Counted from the stretch's first letter, positions 8,909 through 18,312 are shown. The stretch: DNA of 64,000 nt from Streptomyces sp. CNH099 (GCA_000514715.1 AZWL01000001.1:186186-250185), one strand, 5' to 3'. Program-made: numbers and translations. Notes: generated from the sequence alone by a model not told the origin.

Positions 8909-10927
8909 TCAGCCCCTGGGGCCCGCGCCGGAGATGATCTCCCGGGCGCCGGCGGGGACGTCGCCGGGGTTGAAGGTGACGGTGCCCCGGACGGTGTTGC
9001 CGCGCTGGCCGTCGACGATCCCGGTGATGGCCGGGTTGGTGGCGTAGTTGTCGGTCAGGGTGAGGTCGCCGGTGAGGTTGCCGTTCTGGATGTTGGCGTG
9101 TGCCCACTGTCCGGCGGTGCCGAGCAGGACGTTGCGGTTCGCGGTCAGGTAGCGGGAGCCCTCGTCGAAGTACAGCCCCAACTGCCCGCTCCGCTCGCAG
9201 AAGTTCTCCCCGACGACGCCGCCGGGGATCGCGGAGAGCGTGTAGACGCAGCCCGCGTCGAACATCGTGTGCACGACGTTGCGCACGTGGTTGCCCTCGA
9301 CGCGGACGTCCTTCAGGGTCGTCGGCGTGTCGTAGATCGGCTGGAAGTCGTACAGCCCGCGGTTGACGTACTCGGGGCTGCCGCCGGGGTCGTTGGCCCC
9401 CCAGCCGAAGCCGATGCCGATGCCCGTGTAGGGCATGTCGGAGACCTCGTTGTGCTCGACGGTCAGCCGGGTGACGTAGCTGGCGAAGATCCCGTCCTGG
9501 TCGAGGTACTCCAGGGCCGTGGCACGGATGGTGTTGTCGCCGAGCAGGATGTCCCGGTTGGTCATGCGCTCGTCGGACGGGTGGTGCGCGTCGGGGCGCA
9601 CCCCGCCGACGACGATGCCGCCGCCGGCGCTCGCGGTGAACGTGTTGCCCACGGCCGACACGTCGTGCGCGCCCAGCCCGACGCCGGTGGCGTGCGCGTT
9701 GGCGTCGTTGCCGATGCCGAGCCCGACCGAGCCGAGGTTGACGAAGGTGTTGTCCTCGAAGGAGATGCCCTCGGCCGCCGAGACCTGGACGGCGGCGGGT
9801 GCCTGCGCCCAGCCGTTGCGGGCGCCCTCGAAGCCCTTGCAGCCGACGGCGCACGAGGTGAAGGCGTCGTCGGGCCGGTGCGGCTGGACGCCGGTGAGGA
9901 ACGAGCCCGTCTGCTGGTTGGCGTAGCCGTCGGGTGTGCTGGGGTGCAGCCAGGTGGTTCCGGTGAAGGTCATCCCGGTGAACCTCAGGTCGCGGGCCGG
10001 CTCGTCGTAGGTGCCGCCGACCTCCAGCAGCGTCTCCAGCCGCGGCAGTTCGACGCGCTGGTCCGCCGGGTGCCGGCCTTCCGGCGGCTTGTAGTAGAGC
10101 GTTCCGGCGGTCGTGTCCAGGTACCACTCGCCGGGCTCGTCGATGAAGCTCTTGGAGTTCAGCAGCCAGAACGTCGGGTTCCGGAACGGGGACTGGATCG
10201 TGTCGTACCCGTAGGTGTTGTTGTCCCACGCCGGCTGCTGCATGCGGACCGTGCGGCCGGAGATGCTCTCCACCGGCGAGAACCGGTTGGTGAAGGACAG
10301 CTTCGCCTGGAGGTCGATGCGCTTCTGGTCCGGGAGCGAGGCGAGGTGGTCCAGGTCCGGGTTGTCGAGGGTGAAGCCGTCCGCGTTCAGCGTGATGTCC
10401 GACGGGGAGAGCCCCATCCGGGCCCGCTGGGCGGGGAGGCCGTCGACGTAGAGCTGCCGGCTGTCGAAGCCGGTGCCGACGTCCGCCTTGTAGATGCCCG
10501 TGCCGGGGTCGTCGAGTTCCCAGCCGGTGACCGGGTCCGCGCCGGTGAGCACGGGCTCCGCCCCGGGGGCCGCCCGCCAGGCGACGGTGTGCCCGTTGCG
10601 GCCGGAGTCGGCGGCGCCGAACCGCAGGGGTGAGGTGAGCCGGTACGTACCGTCCAGCAGGGTCACCGTGACGTTCCGGTCTCCCCGGGCGGCGAGCTGC
10701 CGGGCCCGTTGCTGCGCCTCCGCCAGGGTCTGCAGCGGCCGGCCGAAGGTGCCGGGGCCGTCGTCGTCGGCCCTCTCGGCGCCGGCGGGGGCGACGACGA
10801 GCGTGTGCCCGGGGGCGGCGTGCGCCTGCGGGGCGGGCACGGCGGCGAGCAGTCCCGCGGCCAGGGCTGTGGCCGCGATCGCGGCTGCGGGGGACGTTCT
10901 CAGGTGCGGTGTGAACGGCGGGTGCAC
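8909..10927 (-). CDS. Secreted right-handed parallel beta-helix protein
   Basis: 672 residues from a GTG at 10927, one base after the TGA of the upstream enolase-family gene and preceded by AAAGGA; an ATG at 10945 has no ribosome site. The signal peptide is AAAIAATALAAGLLAAVPAPQAHA. The mature protein has an N-terminal PbH1-type segment (FGRPLQTLAEAQQRARQLA), a beta-sandwich-like middle, and then many short repeats typical of a parallel beta-helix (ISFEDNTFVNLGSVGLGIGND; LTVEHNEVSDMPYTGIGIGFGW; VRVEGNHVRNVVHTMFDAG). Such proteins act on pectin-like or other uronic polysaccharides. Coupling to a sugar-acid enzyme and importer supports polysaccharide breakdown, but no catalytic residues can be assigned. 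Confidence 0.86.
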   Translation of the reverse strand: MHPPFTPHLRTSPAAAIAATALAAGLLAAVPAPQAHAAPGHTLVVAPAGAERADDDGPGTFGRPLQTLAEAQQRARQLAARGDRNVTVTLLDGTYRLTSPLRFGAADSGRNGHTVAWRAAPGAEPVLTGADPVTGWELDDPGTGIYKADVGTGFDSRQLYVDGLPAQRARMGLSPSDITLNADGFTLDNPDLDHLASLPDQKRIDLQAKLSFTNRFSPVESISGRTVRMQQPAWDNNTYGYDTIQSPFRNPTFWLLNSKSFIDEPGEWYLDTTAGTLYYKPPEGRHPADQRVELPRLETLLEVGGTYDEPARDLRFTGMTFTGTTWLHPSTPDGYANQQTGSFLTGVQPHRPDDAFTSCAVGCKGFEGARNGWAQAPAAVQVSAAEGISFEDNTFVNLGSVGLGIGNDANAHATGVGLGAHDVSAVGNTFTASAGGGIVVGGVRPDAHHPSDERMTNRDILLGDNTIRATALEYLDQDGIFASYVTRLTVEHNEVSDMPYTGIGIGFGWGANDPGGSPEYVNRGLYDFQPIYDTPTTLKDVRVEGNHVRNVVHTMFDAGCVYTLSAIPGGVVGENFCERSGQLGLYFDEGSRYLTANRNVLLGTAGQWAHANIQNGNLTGDLTLTDNYATNPAITGIVDGQRGNTVRGTVTFNPGDVPAGAREIISGAGPRG

Positions 10928-10928
10928 G

Positions 10929-12185
10929 TCACGTCCTTTCGTCATGTGGTTGCGGGGGGTGTGCGCCCGAGGCCGGGGTCAGCGGTACGTGGTTGGCCGG
11001 GCGCGGTGGAACGCGGTTCGTGGGGTGCCGGGGAGCGGTGCCGTCGTCGGCCGCGGCGAGCAGTCGCCGTCCCGCGTGCTCCGGCCGGACGTTCGGGCCG
11101 GCGGGCGGGCCGGCGGCCCGCCGCCGCAACGCGATCTGCTCCTCGTCGACGCGGATACCCAGGCCGGGCGTGTCACCGAGGACGAAGGCGCCGTCCGCGA
11201 CGTGCAGGTCGACGGTGAGGCCGGCGGGCGGGCCGAGGTTCTGCAGCTCGCTGACGAGGTGGTTGGGCACCGACGTGGCGGCGTGCAGCAGCCCGACGGG
11301 GGTGTCGCCGACCGGGCTGACCGGCAGGTCGTGGGCGTGGGCCAGGGCGGCGGCCCGGAGGAAGTGGGTCACGCCCCACACGGCCGCCGTCTGGACGATG
11401 TCGACGGCACCGGCCGCCAGCAGCGGGCGGAACTGGTCGAGCCCGGTGAGGTTCTCCCCGCAGGCGACCGAGGCGCGCACGGCCCGCTGGACGACGGCCA
11501 GCCCCTCCGCGTCCCACCGGCGGACGGGCTCCTCCACCCAGGTGAGGTCCAGGGTGCGCTCCAGCTCGCAGACGTGCCGGACGGCCTGCTTGCGGGCCCA
11601 GCACTCGTTGGCGTCGAGCATCAGGGCCGGCCGCCGCCCGCGTCCGGCCCTGGTCAGCACCGCCCGCACCAGCTCCAGGCGCCGCCGGTCCCGCTCGACG
11701 TCGAGGCCGCCCTTGAGCTTGGCCGCCCGCAGGCCGTGCTCGGCGTAGGTCTGGTAGACCGCGGCCAGGCCGTCGTCGTCCAGACCGATGTCGAGTCCGG
11801 ACGCGTAGGCGGGCACCGTGCGGTCGCGGCCGCCGAGGAGGCGCCACAGCGGCTCCCCCGCCGCCTGCGCCTTGATGTCCCACAGGGCGGTGTCGAACGC
11901 GCCGACGGCGCCGAACACGGCGCCGGCGTGGCCGGCCTTGAACGTGTGCCGCAGCATGCGGTCGTAGAGCGCGGTCACGCAGCGCGGGTCCTCGCCGTCG
12001 AGGGCGGCGAAGACGCCGTCCAGCCCGACGTGCGGTCCGAGGCCGACTCCGGTGATCCCTTCGTCGGTGTCGACGAGGACGAGCGGGACGGGGACGGCGC
12101 CGTCGGCGATGACGCCGTTGGCGTCGCCGACGGGCCTGCCCCACTCCTGGACCGTCGTCAGGGTGCGAAACCCGGTGATCCGCAT
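10929..12185 (-). CDS. Mandelate racemase/muconate lactonizing-type enolase-superfamily enzyme
   Basis: 418 residues from ATG 12185, one base after the stop of the upstream permease. The N-terminal capping domain is followed by the barrel with K156-x-K158 (AAKLKGG), metal ligands Asp191 (LDANECW), Glu218/219 (VEEPVRR) and Glu244 (GENLTG), and Asp262 (VDIVQT). Sugar-acid dehydratase is the likely role. Where mandelate-racemase-subgroup members usually have His of the His-Asp dyad (S-P-H-G), this protein reads SPVGD, with Val292. The C-terminal 50 residues are proline/arginine-rich and atypical. The substrate is probably a sugar acid taken up by the adjacent importer. Confidence 0.88.
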   Translation of the reverse strand: MRITGFRTLTTVQEWGRPVGDANGVIADGAVPVPLVLVDTDEGITGVGLGPHVGLDGVFAALDGEDPRCVTALYDRMLRHTFKAGHAGAVFGAVGAFDTALWDIKAQAAGEPLWRLLGGRDRTVPAYASGLDIGLDDDGLAAVYQTYAEHGLRAAKLKGGLDVERDRRRLELVRAVLTRAGRGRRPALMLDANECWARKQAVRHVCELERTLDLTWVEEPVRRWDAEGLAVVQRAVRASVACGENLTGLDQFRPLLAAGAVDIVQTAAVWGVTHFLRAAALAHAHDLPVSPVGDTPVGLLHAATSVPNHLVSELQNLGPPAGLTVDLHVADGAFVLGDTPGLGIRVDEEQIALRRRAAGPPAGPNVRPEHAGRRLLAAADDGTAPRHPTNRVPPRPANHVPLTPASGAHPPQPHDERT

Positions 12186-12186
12186 G

Positions 12187-13014
12187 TCATCCCTTCGTGG
12201 CACCGGCCGTGATGCCGGCGGTGATCTGGCGCTGGAAGAAGAGGTAGATGAGCAGGACGGGCAGCGCGGCGATGAGCACCCCGGAGGCGAAGGCGGGGAT
12301 GTTGTCCGAGTACTGGCCGCGGAGCGAGGTGACGCCGGTCATGAGCGTGCGGTGTTCGGGGGACTGCATCACCAGCAGGGCGATGAGCACGTCGTTCCAG
12401 CAGAAGAGGGTGTCGAGGATGCCGACGGAGAGCAGCGCGGGCCGGCCCATCGGGAGCATGATCCGCCGGTAGACGCCGTAGAGCGTGTTCCCGTCGATCC
12501 TGGCCGCGTCCACCAGCTCGCCGGGCACGCCGGTGTAGTAGCTCGTCATCAGGAAGACGGTGAACGGCAGGAACTGTGCGACGTAGGCGAGGACCAGCCC
12601 CGGATAGGTGTCCATGAGCCCGCTCTCCACCAGCATCCGCGCCAGCGGGACCATGATCACCTGGAACGGCACGAACAGCGCCGCGAGGCAGCCCAGGAAC
12701 AGCACGCGGGAGCCGCGGAAGTTCAGCTGGCTCAGCGCGTAGCCGGCCATCGACCCGATCAGCAGGAGCAGCGCGACGGACGCCGTGACGACGACGAGCG
12801 AGTTGACGAAGTACCGGGCCATGTCGGCGTTCGTCCAGGCGGTGGCGAAGTTGTCCCAGTGCGGGGAGCGGGCCGGGGAGAACCGGTCGCGGATGTAGTC
12901 GTTCCGGGACTTCAGGGCGACGTTCCCGGTGAAGACGAGGGGGTAGACCGTCGCCAGCGCGAGGAGGGCCATCGGCGCGGCGAGCAGCCACCGGCCCGCG
13001 CGCGGGCCGCGCAT
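12187..13014 (-). CDS. Carbohydrate ABC transporter permease (MalG type)
   Basis: 275 residues. Six membrane helices begin at residue 9 (WLLAAPMALLALATVYPLVF). The EAA loop is VDAARIDGNTLYGVYRRIMLP, and the C-terminus QRQITAGITAGATKG is diagnostic. The ATG at 13014 overlaps the stop of the MalF-like permease by one base (TGATG), so the two are translationally coupled. It forms the channel partner for the 13014-13991 permease and the lipoprotein at 13996-15259. Confidence 0.93.
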   Translation of the reverse strand: MRGPRAGRWLLAAPMALLALATVYPLVFTGNVALKSRNDYIRDRFSPARSPHWDNFATAWTNADMARYFVNSLVVVTASVALLLLIGSMAGYALSQLNFRGSRVLFLGCLAALFVPFQVIMVPLARMLVESGLMDTYPGLVLAYVAQFLPFTVFLMTSYYTGVPGELVDAARIDGNTLYGVYRRIMLPMGRPALLSVGILDTLFCWNDVLIALLVMQSPEHRTLMTGVTSLRGQYSDNIPAFASGVLIAALPVLLIYLFFQRQITAGITAGATKG

Positions 13015-13991
13015 CAGTCCTCCCTCCCCGTGCGGCGGAGCAGCGCGATCTGTGCGAGCCCCACGACGAGCATGATGAGGAAGAGGACGGTCGAGGCGGC
13101 CGAGGCGAGCGCCGGGCGGTTCATCCGTCCCTGCTGGATCCAGATGTAGTACTCCGGAAGGTAGGTGGATCCCTCGGGGCCGCCGCCGGTCATCACGTAG
13201 AGCAGGCCGAACATGGACGTCAGCATCCCGATCATCGTGGTCACGAAGACGAACTGGATGGTGCGGGACAGACCGGGGACGATCACGTGGCGGATGACCT
13301 GGGCGAGCGAGGCGCCGTCGACCCGTGCGGCGTCCAGGAGCGTGCCGTCCAGCGTCGCGAATCCGGCGAGGAAGACCACCAGGGCCATGCCGAACGTCGC
13401 CCAGACGTGCACGCCGACGACGGTGAACATGGCGATGTCGGGGTCGCCGAGCCAGTCGACGGGGCCGACGCCCGCGACTTCGAGGGCCGAGTTGAGCGGG
13501 CCGTCGAAGGCGAGCAGGAGGTTGAAGATCGCTCCGATGATCACCGGCGAGAGCACGGCGGGGAAGAAGTAGACGCTGCGGAAGAGCCGGTGTCCGGGCA
13601 CGCGCAGGTAGATGAAGGTCGCCAGCAGGCCCGGGATCGCCACCGCGACCGGCAGCAGCAGCACCAGCAGTCCGACGTTCTTCAGCGCGGTGCGGAAGAC
13701 CGGGTCCCGCAGCAGCTCCGTGTAGTTGTCGAAACCCACCGCCGCACCGTCGCGGTCGCCGTCGCCGGTGAAGGAGAAGTTGACGCCGAGGAACAGCGGG
13801 ACCAACCGGAGCAGGACGAGGACCAGGACGGCGGGGGCGACGAGGACGTAGGGGGCGAGCCGGTCGGCGTTGCGCCCGGTCCCGAACCGGGGCGGGGCCG
13901 GGACGCGGCGCGCGCGCCGGGCCGGCTCCGCGCCCCCGCCGCGCCCGGCCCCGGCGGCGCCCGGCGCGGGCGGTGAGTCTCCCAGCGCCAC
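13014..13991 (-). CDS. Carbohydrate ABC transporter permease (MalF type)
   Basis: 325 residues. A basic, Pro/Ala-rich cytosolic leader of about 45 residues precedes the first helix (YVLVAPAVLVLVLLRLVPLF). The EAA loop is LDAARVDGASLAQVIRHVIVP. The gene starts 4 bp after the binding-protein stop and is coupled to the MalG-type partner downstream. No ATPase is encoded in the operon, as is usual where MsiK energises many sugar importers. Confidence 0.93.
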   Translation of the reverse strand: MALGDSPPAPGAAGAGRGGGAEPARRARRVPAPPRFGTGRNADRLAPYVLVAPAVLVLVLLRLVPLFLGVNFSFTGDGDRDGAAVGFDNYTELLRDPVFRTALKNVGLLVLLLPVAVAIPGLLATFIYLRVPGHRLFRSVYFFPAVLSPVIIGAIFNLLLAFDGPLNSALEVAGVGPVDWLGDPDIAMFTVVGVHVWATFGMALVVFLAGFATLDGTLLDAARVDGASLAQVIRHVIVPGLSRTIQFVFVTTMIGMLTSMFGLLYVMTGGGPEGSTYLPEYYIWIQQGRMNRPALASAASTVLFLIMLVVGLAQIALLRRTGRED

Positions 13992-13995
13992 GGGC

Positions 13996-15259
13996 TCAGT
14001 CCGCCCGGTCGGAGTCGGCCAGCTGGCGCACCGCGTCGTCGACGCTGGCCGATCCGCTCAGCAACTGCTGCGACAGCCGCCCCATCAGGTCCAGGGTCCC
14101 GGCCGACAGCGCCACGTGGAGCGCGGGCTTGCCGGACTCGACCTCCTGCATGATCGAGGCCAGGGCGGGGCCGCCGCCGGGCACGTCGATCCCGGTGTCG
14201 GAGACGATCGCACCGGCGCCGTCGGAGAAGGCGCGCAGTGCGTCCTCGGAGGTCAGGGAGCGCACCAGGTCGACGGCGAGCTTCGGGTGCGCGGTGCGCT
14301 TCGCGACCGCGTATCCGATGCCTCCGTCGTACGGCAGGCTGGGCTCGGCGCCGGCCTCGACACGGGGGGCCGGCATCACGCCGACGTCGTCCTCGCCGAG
14401 CAGCTCACCGAACTCCTTCCAGTGGCCGACGTCGGACATCAACCCGACGACGTGGGCCGCGTCGCCGGACTCGAAACGGGCGAATGCCTCGTTGAACAGC
14501 GCGGTCGAGTTGGCGCCCCCGTTGTTGAGACCGGCTTCCTCGGTCTCCTTCCAGAGCTGGAAGATCCGCCGCACCCGCGGGGACGTCCAGTCGCGCTTCC
14601 CGGCGATCCAGTCGTCGTACTCCGCGGGCCCGAGGACACCGGAGCCCAGCGCGGAGAGGAAGAACTGGATGCCGTAGCCCTCCTTGTTCCCGAGGGAGAA
14701 GCAGCTGGCTCCGGTCTCCTCGGCGAGGGTCGCGCAGTCGTCGGTGAACTCGTCCCACGTGGCCGCCGGTTGCTCCGGGTCGAGCCCGGCCTCCTCGTAC
14801 AGCGCCTTGTTGTAGTAGATCGGATGCCCCTGCAGCGTCACCGGCACCGCGTAGACCGTGCCGTCCCGGGTGAACGCGTCCCACCCCGCCAGCCGCCGCC
14901 GCTCCGCGGCGACGCGGTCGCCGAGCGGAAGCAGGTCGTCGGCGCGGTCACGGAGCTGGCCGCCGCCGTTGAAGAGCATCACGTCGGGCCCCGTGCCGGA
15001 CTGCATGGCCGTGCCGAGCAGCGTGTAGTACTGGTCGAACGGCTGGGCCACGAACTCGACGGTCACGTCGGGATGCCGGGCCGCGAAGTCCGCCTTCGCC
15101 TTCTCCACGTACGCGGCGGCGTCCTCCTCACCGGACTTCCAGTCCCAGACGACCAGCTTGCCGTCGTCGGCGGAGCCGGACGGGGAGTCCGATCCCGCGC
15201 TGCCGCAGCCGGTCAGCACCAACGCCGCGACCAGGGTGGTCGCGCACAGTGTCCGCATC
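13996..15259 (-). CDS. Extracellular solute-binding lipoprotein, family 1
   Basis: 420 residues from ATG 15259 (MMRTLCATTLVAALVLTGCG); the open frame extends further but a GGAG ribosome site and signal peptide fix this start. The lipobox is LTGC. The mature protein shows the family-1 pattern (LVVWDWKSGEEDAAAYVEKA; GPDVMLFNGGGQL; YAVPVTLQGHPIYYN). It heads the operon permease-permease-enolase-beta-helix and lies divergent from the GntR gene, so expression is probably controlled from the 148-bp intergenic region. Confidence 0.93.
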
Positions 15260-15325
15260 ATCGCCGCTCGCTCTCCGGAGGGTTCAGTTCGCTCGCCGTG
15301 TGCCCCGGGCATCGGAAACGTAAGT

Positions 15326-15339
15326 CGTATGACGTATGA
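15326..15339. promoter_or_regulatory. Putative GntR operator (two direct cgtatga copies)
   Basis: The intergenic region between the binding-protein gene (-) and GntR gene (+) contains cgtatga twice in tandem. The first copy overlaps GTCGTATGAC, whose GTC/GAC ends are inverted. A related catacgtat sequence recurs upstream of the DJ-1-like gene. Divergent regulator-plus-target layout makes this the likely binding site. Confidence 0.5.
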
Positions 15340-15407
15340 GGTCAAGGGGTCCGTCACGTATACTGGCCGGTGCGCGGCGGGAGCGGTCGCGGTCCGACGG
15401 AGGGAAC

Positions 15408-16178
15408 ATGACGGCATCGCAGGACGCCACCGCGAGTACTTCGGCCTCGCCGGGCTGGGTGCAACGACCGGCCAACCTCGCGCGGGCGGTCACCGCCGAG
15501 CTGGTGAGCCGCATCGTCCGCGGTGTGCATCCGCCCGGTACGCCGCTGCCGCCGGAGCCGGCGCTCTGCGAGACGTTCGGCGTGAGCAGGACCGTCGTCC
15601 GCGAGGCCATGAAGATCCTGCAGGAGAAGGGCCTGGTGCAGGTCCGCCAGGGCTCCGGCACCATGGTCACCGCGCCCGCGCGGTGGAACATGCTCGACGA
15701 GCTGGTCCTGGGGGCTGCCATCGAGGAGGACGACAGCCAGGCCATCCTGGACGACCTGGTCGTCACGCGACGGCTGCTGGAGTCCGACATGGCCAACGTG
15801 GCCGCACGGATCGCCACCCCGGACGTCGTCGGCCGGCTGCGCACGCTCGTGGACCGGATGGACGAACTCGTGGCGGACCACGTCACGTACGCCGAGTACG
15901 ACCGCGCCTTCCACGACACGATCATGCGGGCCTCGGAGAACCGCATCGCCCGCGCCGTGGTGCGCTCCCTGGAGAGCCAGGTCATCAACACCGCGCGGTA
16001 CATGGGCCGGCCCGAGCGCGCCATGTGCGTCGCGTCCAACCGCGGCCACCGCCGCATCTGCGAACGCATCGCCGACCACGATCCGGACGGCGCGGCCGAG
16101 GCGATGTTCACGCACATCACCGAGGCCTGGCTCGCCCGCCGCGCCGCGTCGGGCGATCCGGTGCGGCTGCGCCGCTAG
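15408..16178 (+). CDS. GntR-family regulator, FadR/FCD subfamily
   Basis: 256 residues from ATG 15408 with GGAGGG just upstream. A winged helix at about 15-85 (RIVRGVHPPGTPLPPEPALC; FGVSRTVVREAMKILQEKGL; VRQGSGTMV) is followed by an all-helical FCD domain with its metal/effector residues (VVTRRLLESDMANVAAR; DRAFHDTIMRASENR; GHRRICERIADHD). FCD regulators usually sense sugar acids or other carboxylates, in keeping with the divergent enolase-family enzyme and importer. A terminator separates it from the convergent dehydrogenase gene. Confidence 0.93.
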   Translation: MTASQDATASTSASPGWVQRPANLARAVTAELVSRIVRGVHPPGTPLPPEPALCETFGVSRTVVREAMKILQEKGLVQVRQGSGTMVTAPARWNMLDELVLGAAIEEDDSQAILDDLVVTRRLLESDMANVAARIATPDVVGRLRTLVDRMDELVADHVTYAEYDRAFHDTIMRASENRIARAVVRSLESQVINTARYMGRPERAMCVASNRGHRRICERIADHDPDGAAEAMFTHITEAWLARRAASGDPVRLRR

Positions 16179-16207
16179 GGCCGGCGCCCGCGGCCCGGCG
16201 TCCCGCG

Positions 16208-16238
16208 GCGGACCGCACACCCCGGGTGCGCGGTCCGC
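16208..16238. terminator. Bidirectional terminator hairpin
   Basis: gcggaccgc and gcggtccgc form a perfect 9-bp stem with a GC-rich loop, between convergent GntR (+) and dehydrogenase (-) genes. Confidence 0.75.
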
Positions 16239-16242
16239 GGCC

Positions 16243-17445
16243 TCATCCGCGTGCCGTGCTGAGCCGGTTCGGCTCGCCGTGCCAGGCCGCCCTCAGGATC
16301 TGTTCCAGCGCGTCCACGTCGAGCGGCACGGGGTTGTTGTCGATGAGCCTCCTGATGCCGATCGACGCCTCGGCCAGTCCGCGGACGTCACCGGCCTCGA
16401 CCCCGATCTCGGCCAGCGACGCGGGCAGTCCGACCCGCAGGCCCAGCTCGTGGACCGCCGTCACGGGATCGGCGCACTCCATGGCCCCGGCCAGGGCGGC
16501 CATCTCGGTGCGGCGCGCCGGCCGGTTGAACTCCATGACGTACGGGAGCAGGAGGCCGGTGCCCAGCCCGTGCGACGTGCCGGTCGCCGCCCCGACCGCG
16601 AACTGGAGGGCGTGCGCCGCGGTGACGCCGGCGTTGCCGAAGGCGATGCCGGCGAGCAGGCTCCCGTAGAGCATGGCCGACCGGGCGTCCAGGTCGTCCC
16701 CGTCGTCGACGGCGCGGGCCAGGTTCGCGGAGATGCCGCCGGCCGCGGTCAGGGCGAGGGTGTCGGAGAGCAGGTTCTTGCCGACCTGCGGCCGGGCGAG
16801 TACCGAGGACGCGGTCGGGGGCCGGCTGATCGCCATGAAGGACTCCACGGCGTGGGCCAGCGCGTCCATCCCCGAGTGAGCGGTCACGGTACGCGGTGCG
16901 CTCACGGTCAGCAGCGGGTCGCAGAGCGCGTGCCGGGGGATGAGGTGCCGGCTGGCGATGCCGACCTTCATCCGCGTCTTCGCATCGGTGATCACCGAGA
17001 CCGGTGTGACCTCCGAACCCGTCCCGGCCGTGGTGGGCACCGCGATCAGCGGCAGCACGGGACCCGGCACCGACTCCACGGGGTAGTACGTGCTCAGCGG
17101 ACCCGGGTGGCTCGCCAGCAGCGCGGTGACCTTCGCGAGGTCGATGGTGCTCCCGCCGCCGACGGCGACGACCGCGTCCGGCCGGTGCTCCGCGGCGTAC
17201 GCGACCGCTTCCGCGATGGTGCTCTCCGGCACGTCCACGACAGCTTCGGAGAAGACGCGCACGTCGACACCCGCCTCGTGCAGGGAGGTGCGCACCGAGT
17301 CGAGTCCGGGCGATCCGGCGAGGTTCGGATCGGTGACGACCAGCGCCCGGCCGCCGTATCCGCCGGCGAGCCGGCCCGTCGTCGCGGCCATCCCGGTGCC
17401 GAAGATCACTTGGGTGGGTGCGCGCAGGATCGCGAAGTCGTTTAT
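16243..17445 (-). CDS. Iron-containing alcohol dehydrogenase / maleylacetate-reductase-like, unusual start
   Basis: About 400 residues. Rossmann-like N-domain has the GGGSTID motif, followed by TTAGTGSEVTPVSVITD; metal-site segments include SGMDALAHAVESFMA and GTSHGLGTGLLLPYVMEFN. Family length is about 385, so the reading frame must begin near 17445, where the sequence after a GGAGGAG ribosome site is ATA rather than ATG. That ATA overlaps the TAA of the upstream hydrolase (ATAA). The next in-frame starts are CTG at residue 7 and GTG at residue 13 (17409). The encoded N-terminus INDFAILRAPTQVIFGTG is normal for the family. It probably oxidises or reduces a product of the co-transcribed alpha/beta hydrolase. 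Confidence 0.88.
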   Translation of the reverse strand: MNDFAILRAPTQVIFGTGMAATTGRLAGGYGGRALVVTDPNLAGSPGLDSVRTSLHEAGVDVRVFSEAVVDVPESTIAEAVAYAAEHRPDAVVAVGGGSTIDLAKVTALLASHPGPLSTYYPVESVPGPVLPLIAVPTTAGTGSEVTPVSVITDAKTRMKVGIASRHLIPRHALCDPLLTVSAPRTVTAHSGMDALAHAVESFMAISRPPTASSVLARPQVGKNLLSDTLALTAAGGISANLARAVDDGDDLDARSAMLYGSLLAGIAFGNAGVTAAHALQFAVGAATGTSHGLGTGLLLPYVMEFNRPARRTEMAALAGAMECADPVTAVHELGLRVGLPASLAEIGVEAGDVRGLAEASIGIRRLIDNNPVPLDVDALEQILRAAWHGEPNRLSTARG

Positions 17446-18302
17446 GGCTCCTCCAGGAAGGTCGTCAGGAGTCGGTGCAGTTCTGCCGGTCGTTCGGCCG
17501 GTGAGGCGTGGCCGCAGGCTCCGAACAGGTGCGCCCGTACGTCGGGCAGCAGGTGCAGAAGCCGCAGCGTGCTGGACTCCAGGGGCACGACGTGATCGTC
17601 GACGCCGTGCACCAGGAGTGTGGGTGTCCGGATCTGCGCCAGTTCGTCGGCGGTCAGTGCGAGGTCGCGGACCCATCTCTCGCGCGGCGGCGGGAACATG
17701 GCGGCGAACGCCTCGCGCGGACCCGGTTCGAGGGTGGCGGCCAGACGGGCCTCGACGGCCTCGTCGGTGCGGAACGCCGCGTCGACGTGCAGCAGTTCGA
17801 GGAGCCCGCGGGCCGCCGCCCGCCCGGGCCGGTAGGCCCAGAGCCGGTCCAGGCCCGGCGGCAGCGGCATGTCGAGCCCGAGGGTGCCGATGCCCACCAG
17901 GCGGGTGACCGTCCGGGGCCGGGCGTGGGCCACCGACAGCGCGATGGCCCCGCCCATCGAGTTGCCGACGACCGCGCAGCGGTCCAGGGCCAGTTCGTCC
18001 AGGAGGCCCAGGATCTGCGCCGTCCACGCGCGGCGGCCGTACGGGTGCTCCCCGCCGGACCGCGAGCGCGGGAGCGGGCTGCTCCGGCCGAAGCCGGCGA
18101 AGTCGGGCGCGATGACGCGGAAGCCGGGCGCCAGCGCGGCCATGGCAGGCTCCCAGGCCGCGCCCGTGGTGCCCGGGCCGGAGCCGTGCAGCAGCACGAC
18201 GGCCGGGCCGGAACCCGCCTCGCGCACAAAGGTCTCCCGCCCGGCCACCCGGACCGTCCGTCCCTCGACACCGGGGCGCGCGCCGCCCGCGGGGAAGCTC
18301 AC
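17442..18302 (-). CDS. Alpha/beta-fold hydrolase
   Basis: 286 residues from a GTG at 18302 (VSFPAGGARPGVEG), 10 bp after the DJ-1-like stop; no strong ribosome site is visible. The oxyanion segment is LLHGSGPGTTG, the nucleophile elbow GNSMGG, and the acid and His lie in HGVDDHVVP and GACGHASP, completing the triad. It resembles meta-cleavage-product hydrolases (MhpC/BphD-like). Position between a DJ-1-type protein and an iron-dependent dehydrogenase suggests a small catabolic or detoxification operon. The substrate is unknown. Confidence 0.9.
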   Translation of the reverse strand: MSFPAGGARPGVEGRTVRVAGRETFVREAGSGPAVVLLHGSGPGTTGAAWEPAMAALAPGFRVIAPDFAGFGRSSPLPRSRSGGEHPYGRRAWTAQILGLLDELALDRCAVVGNSMGGAIALSVAHARPRTVTRLVGIGTLGLDMPLPPGLDRLWAYRPGRAAARGLLELLHVDAAFRTDEAVEARLAATLEPGPREAFAAMFPPPRERWVRDLALTADELAQIRTPTLLVHGVDDHVVPLESSTLRLLHLLPDVRAHLFGACGHASPAERPAELHRLLTTFLEEP

Positions 18303-18312
18303 GCGGCGGCGG

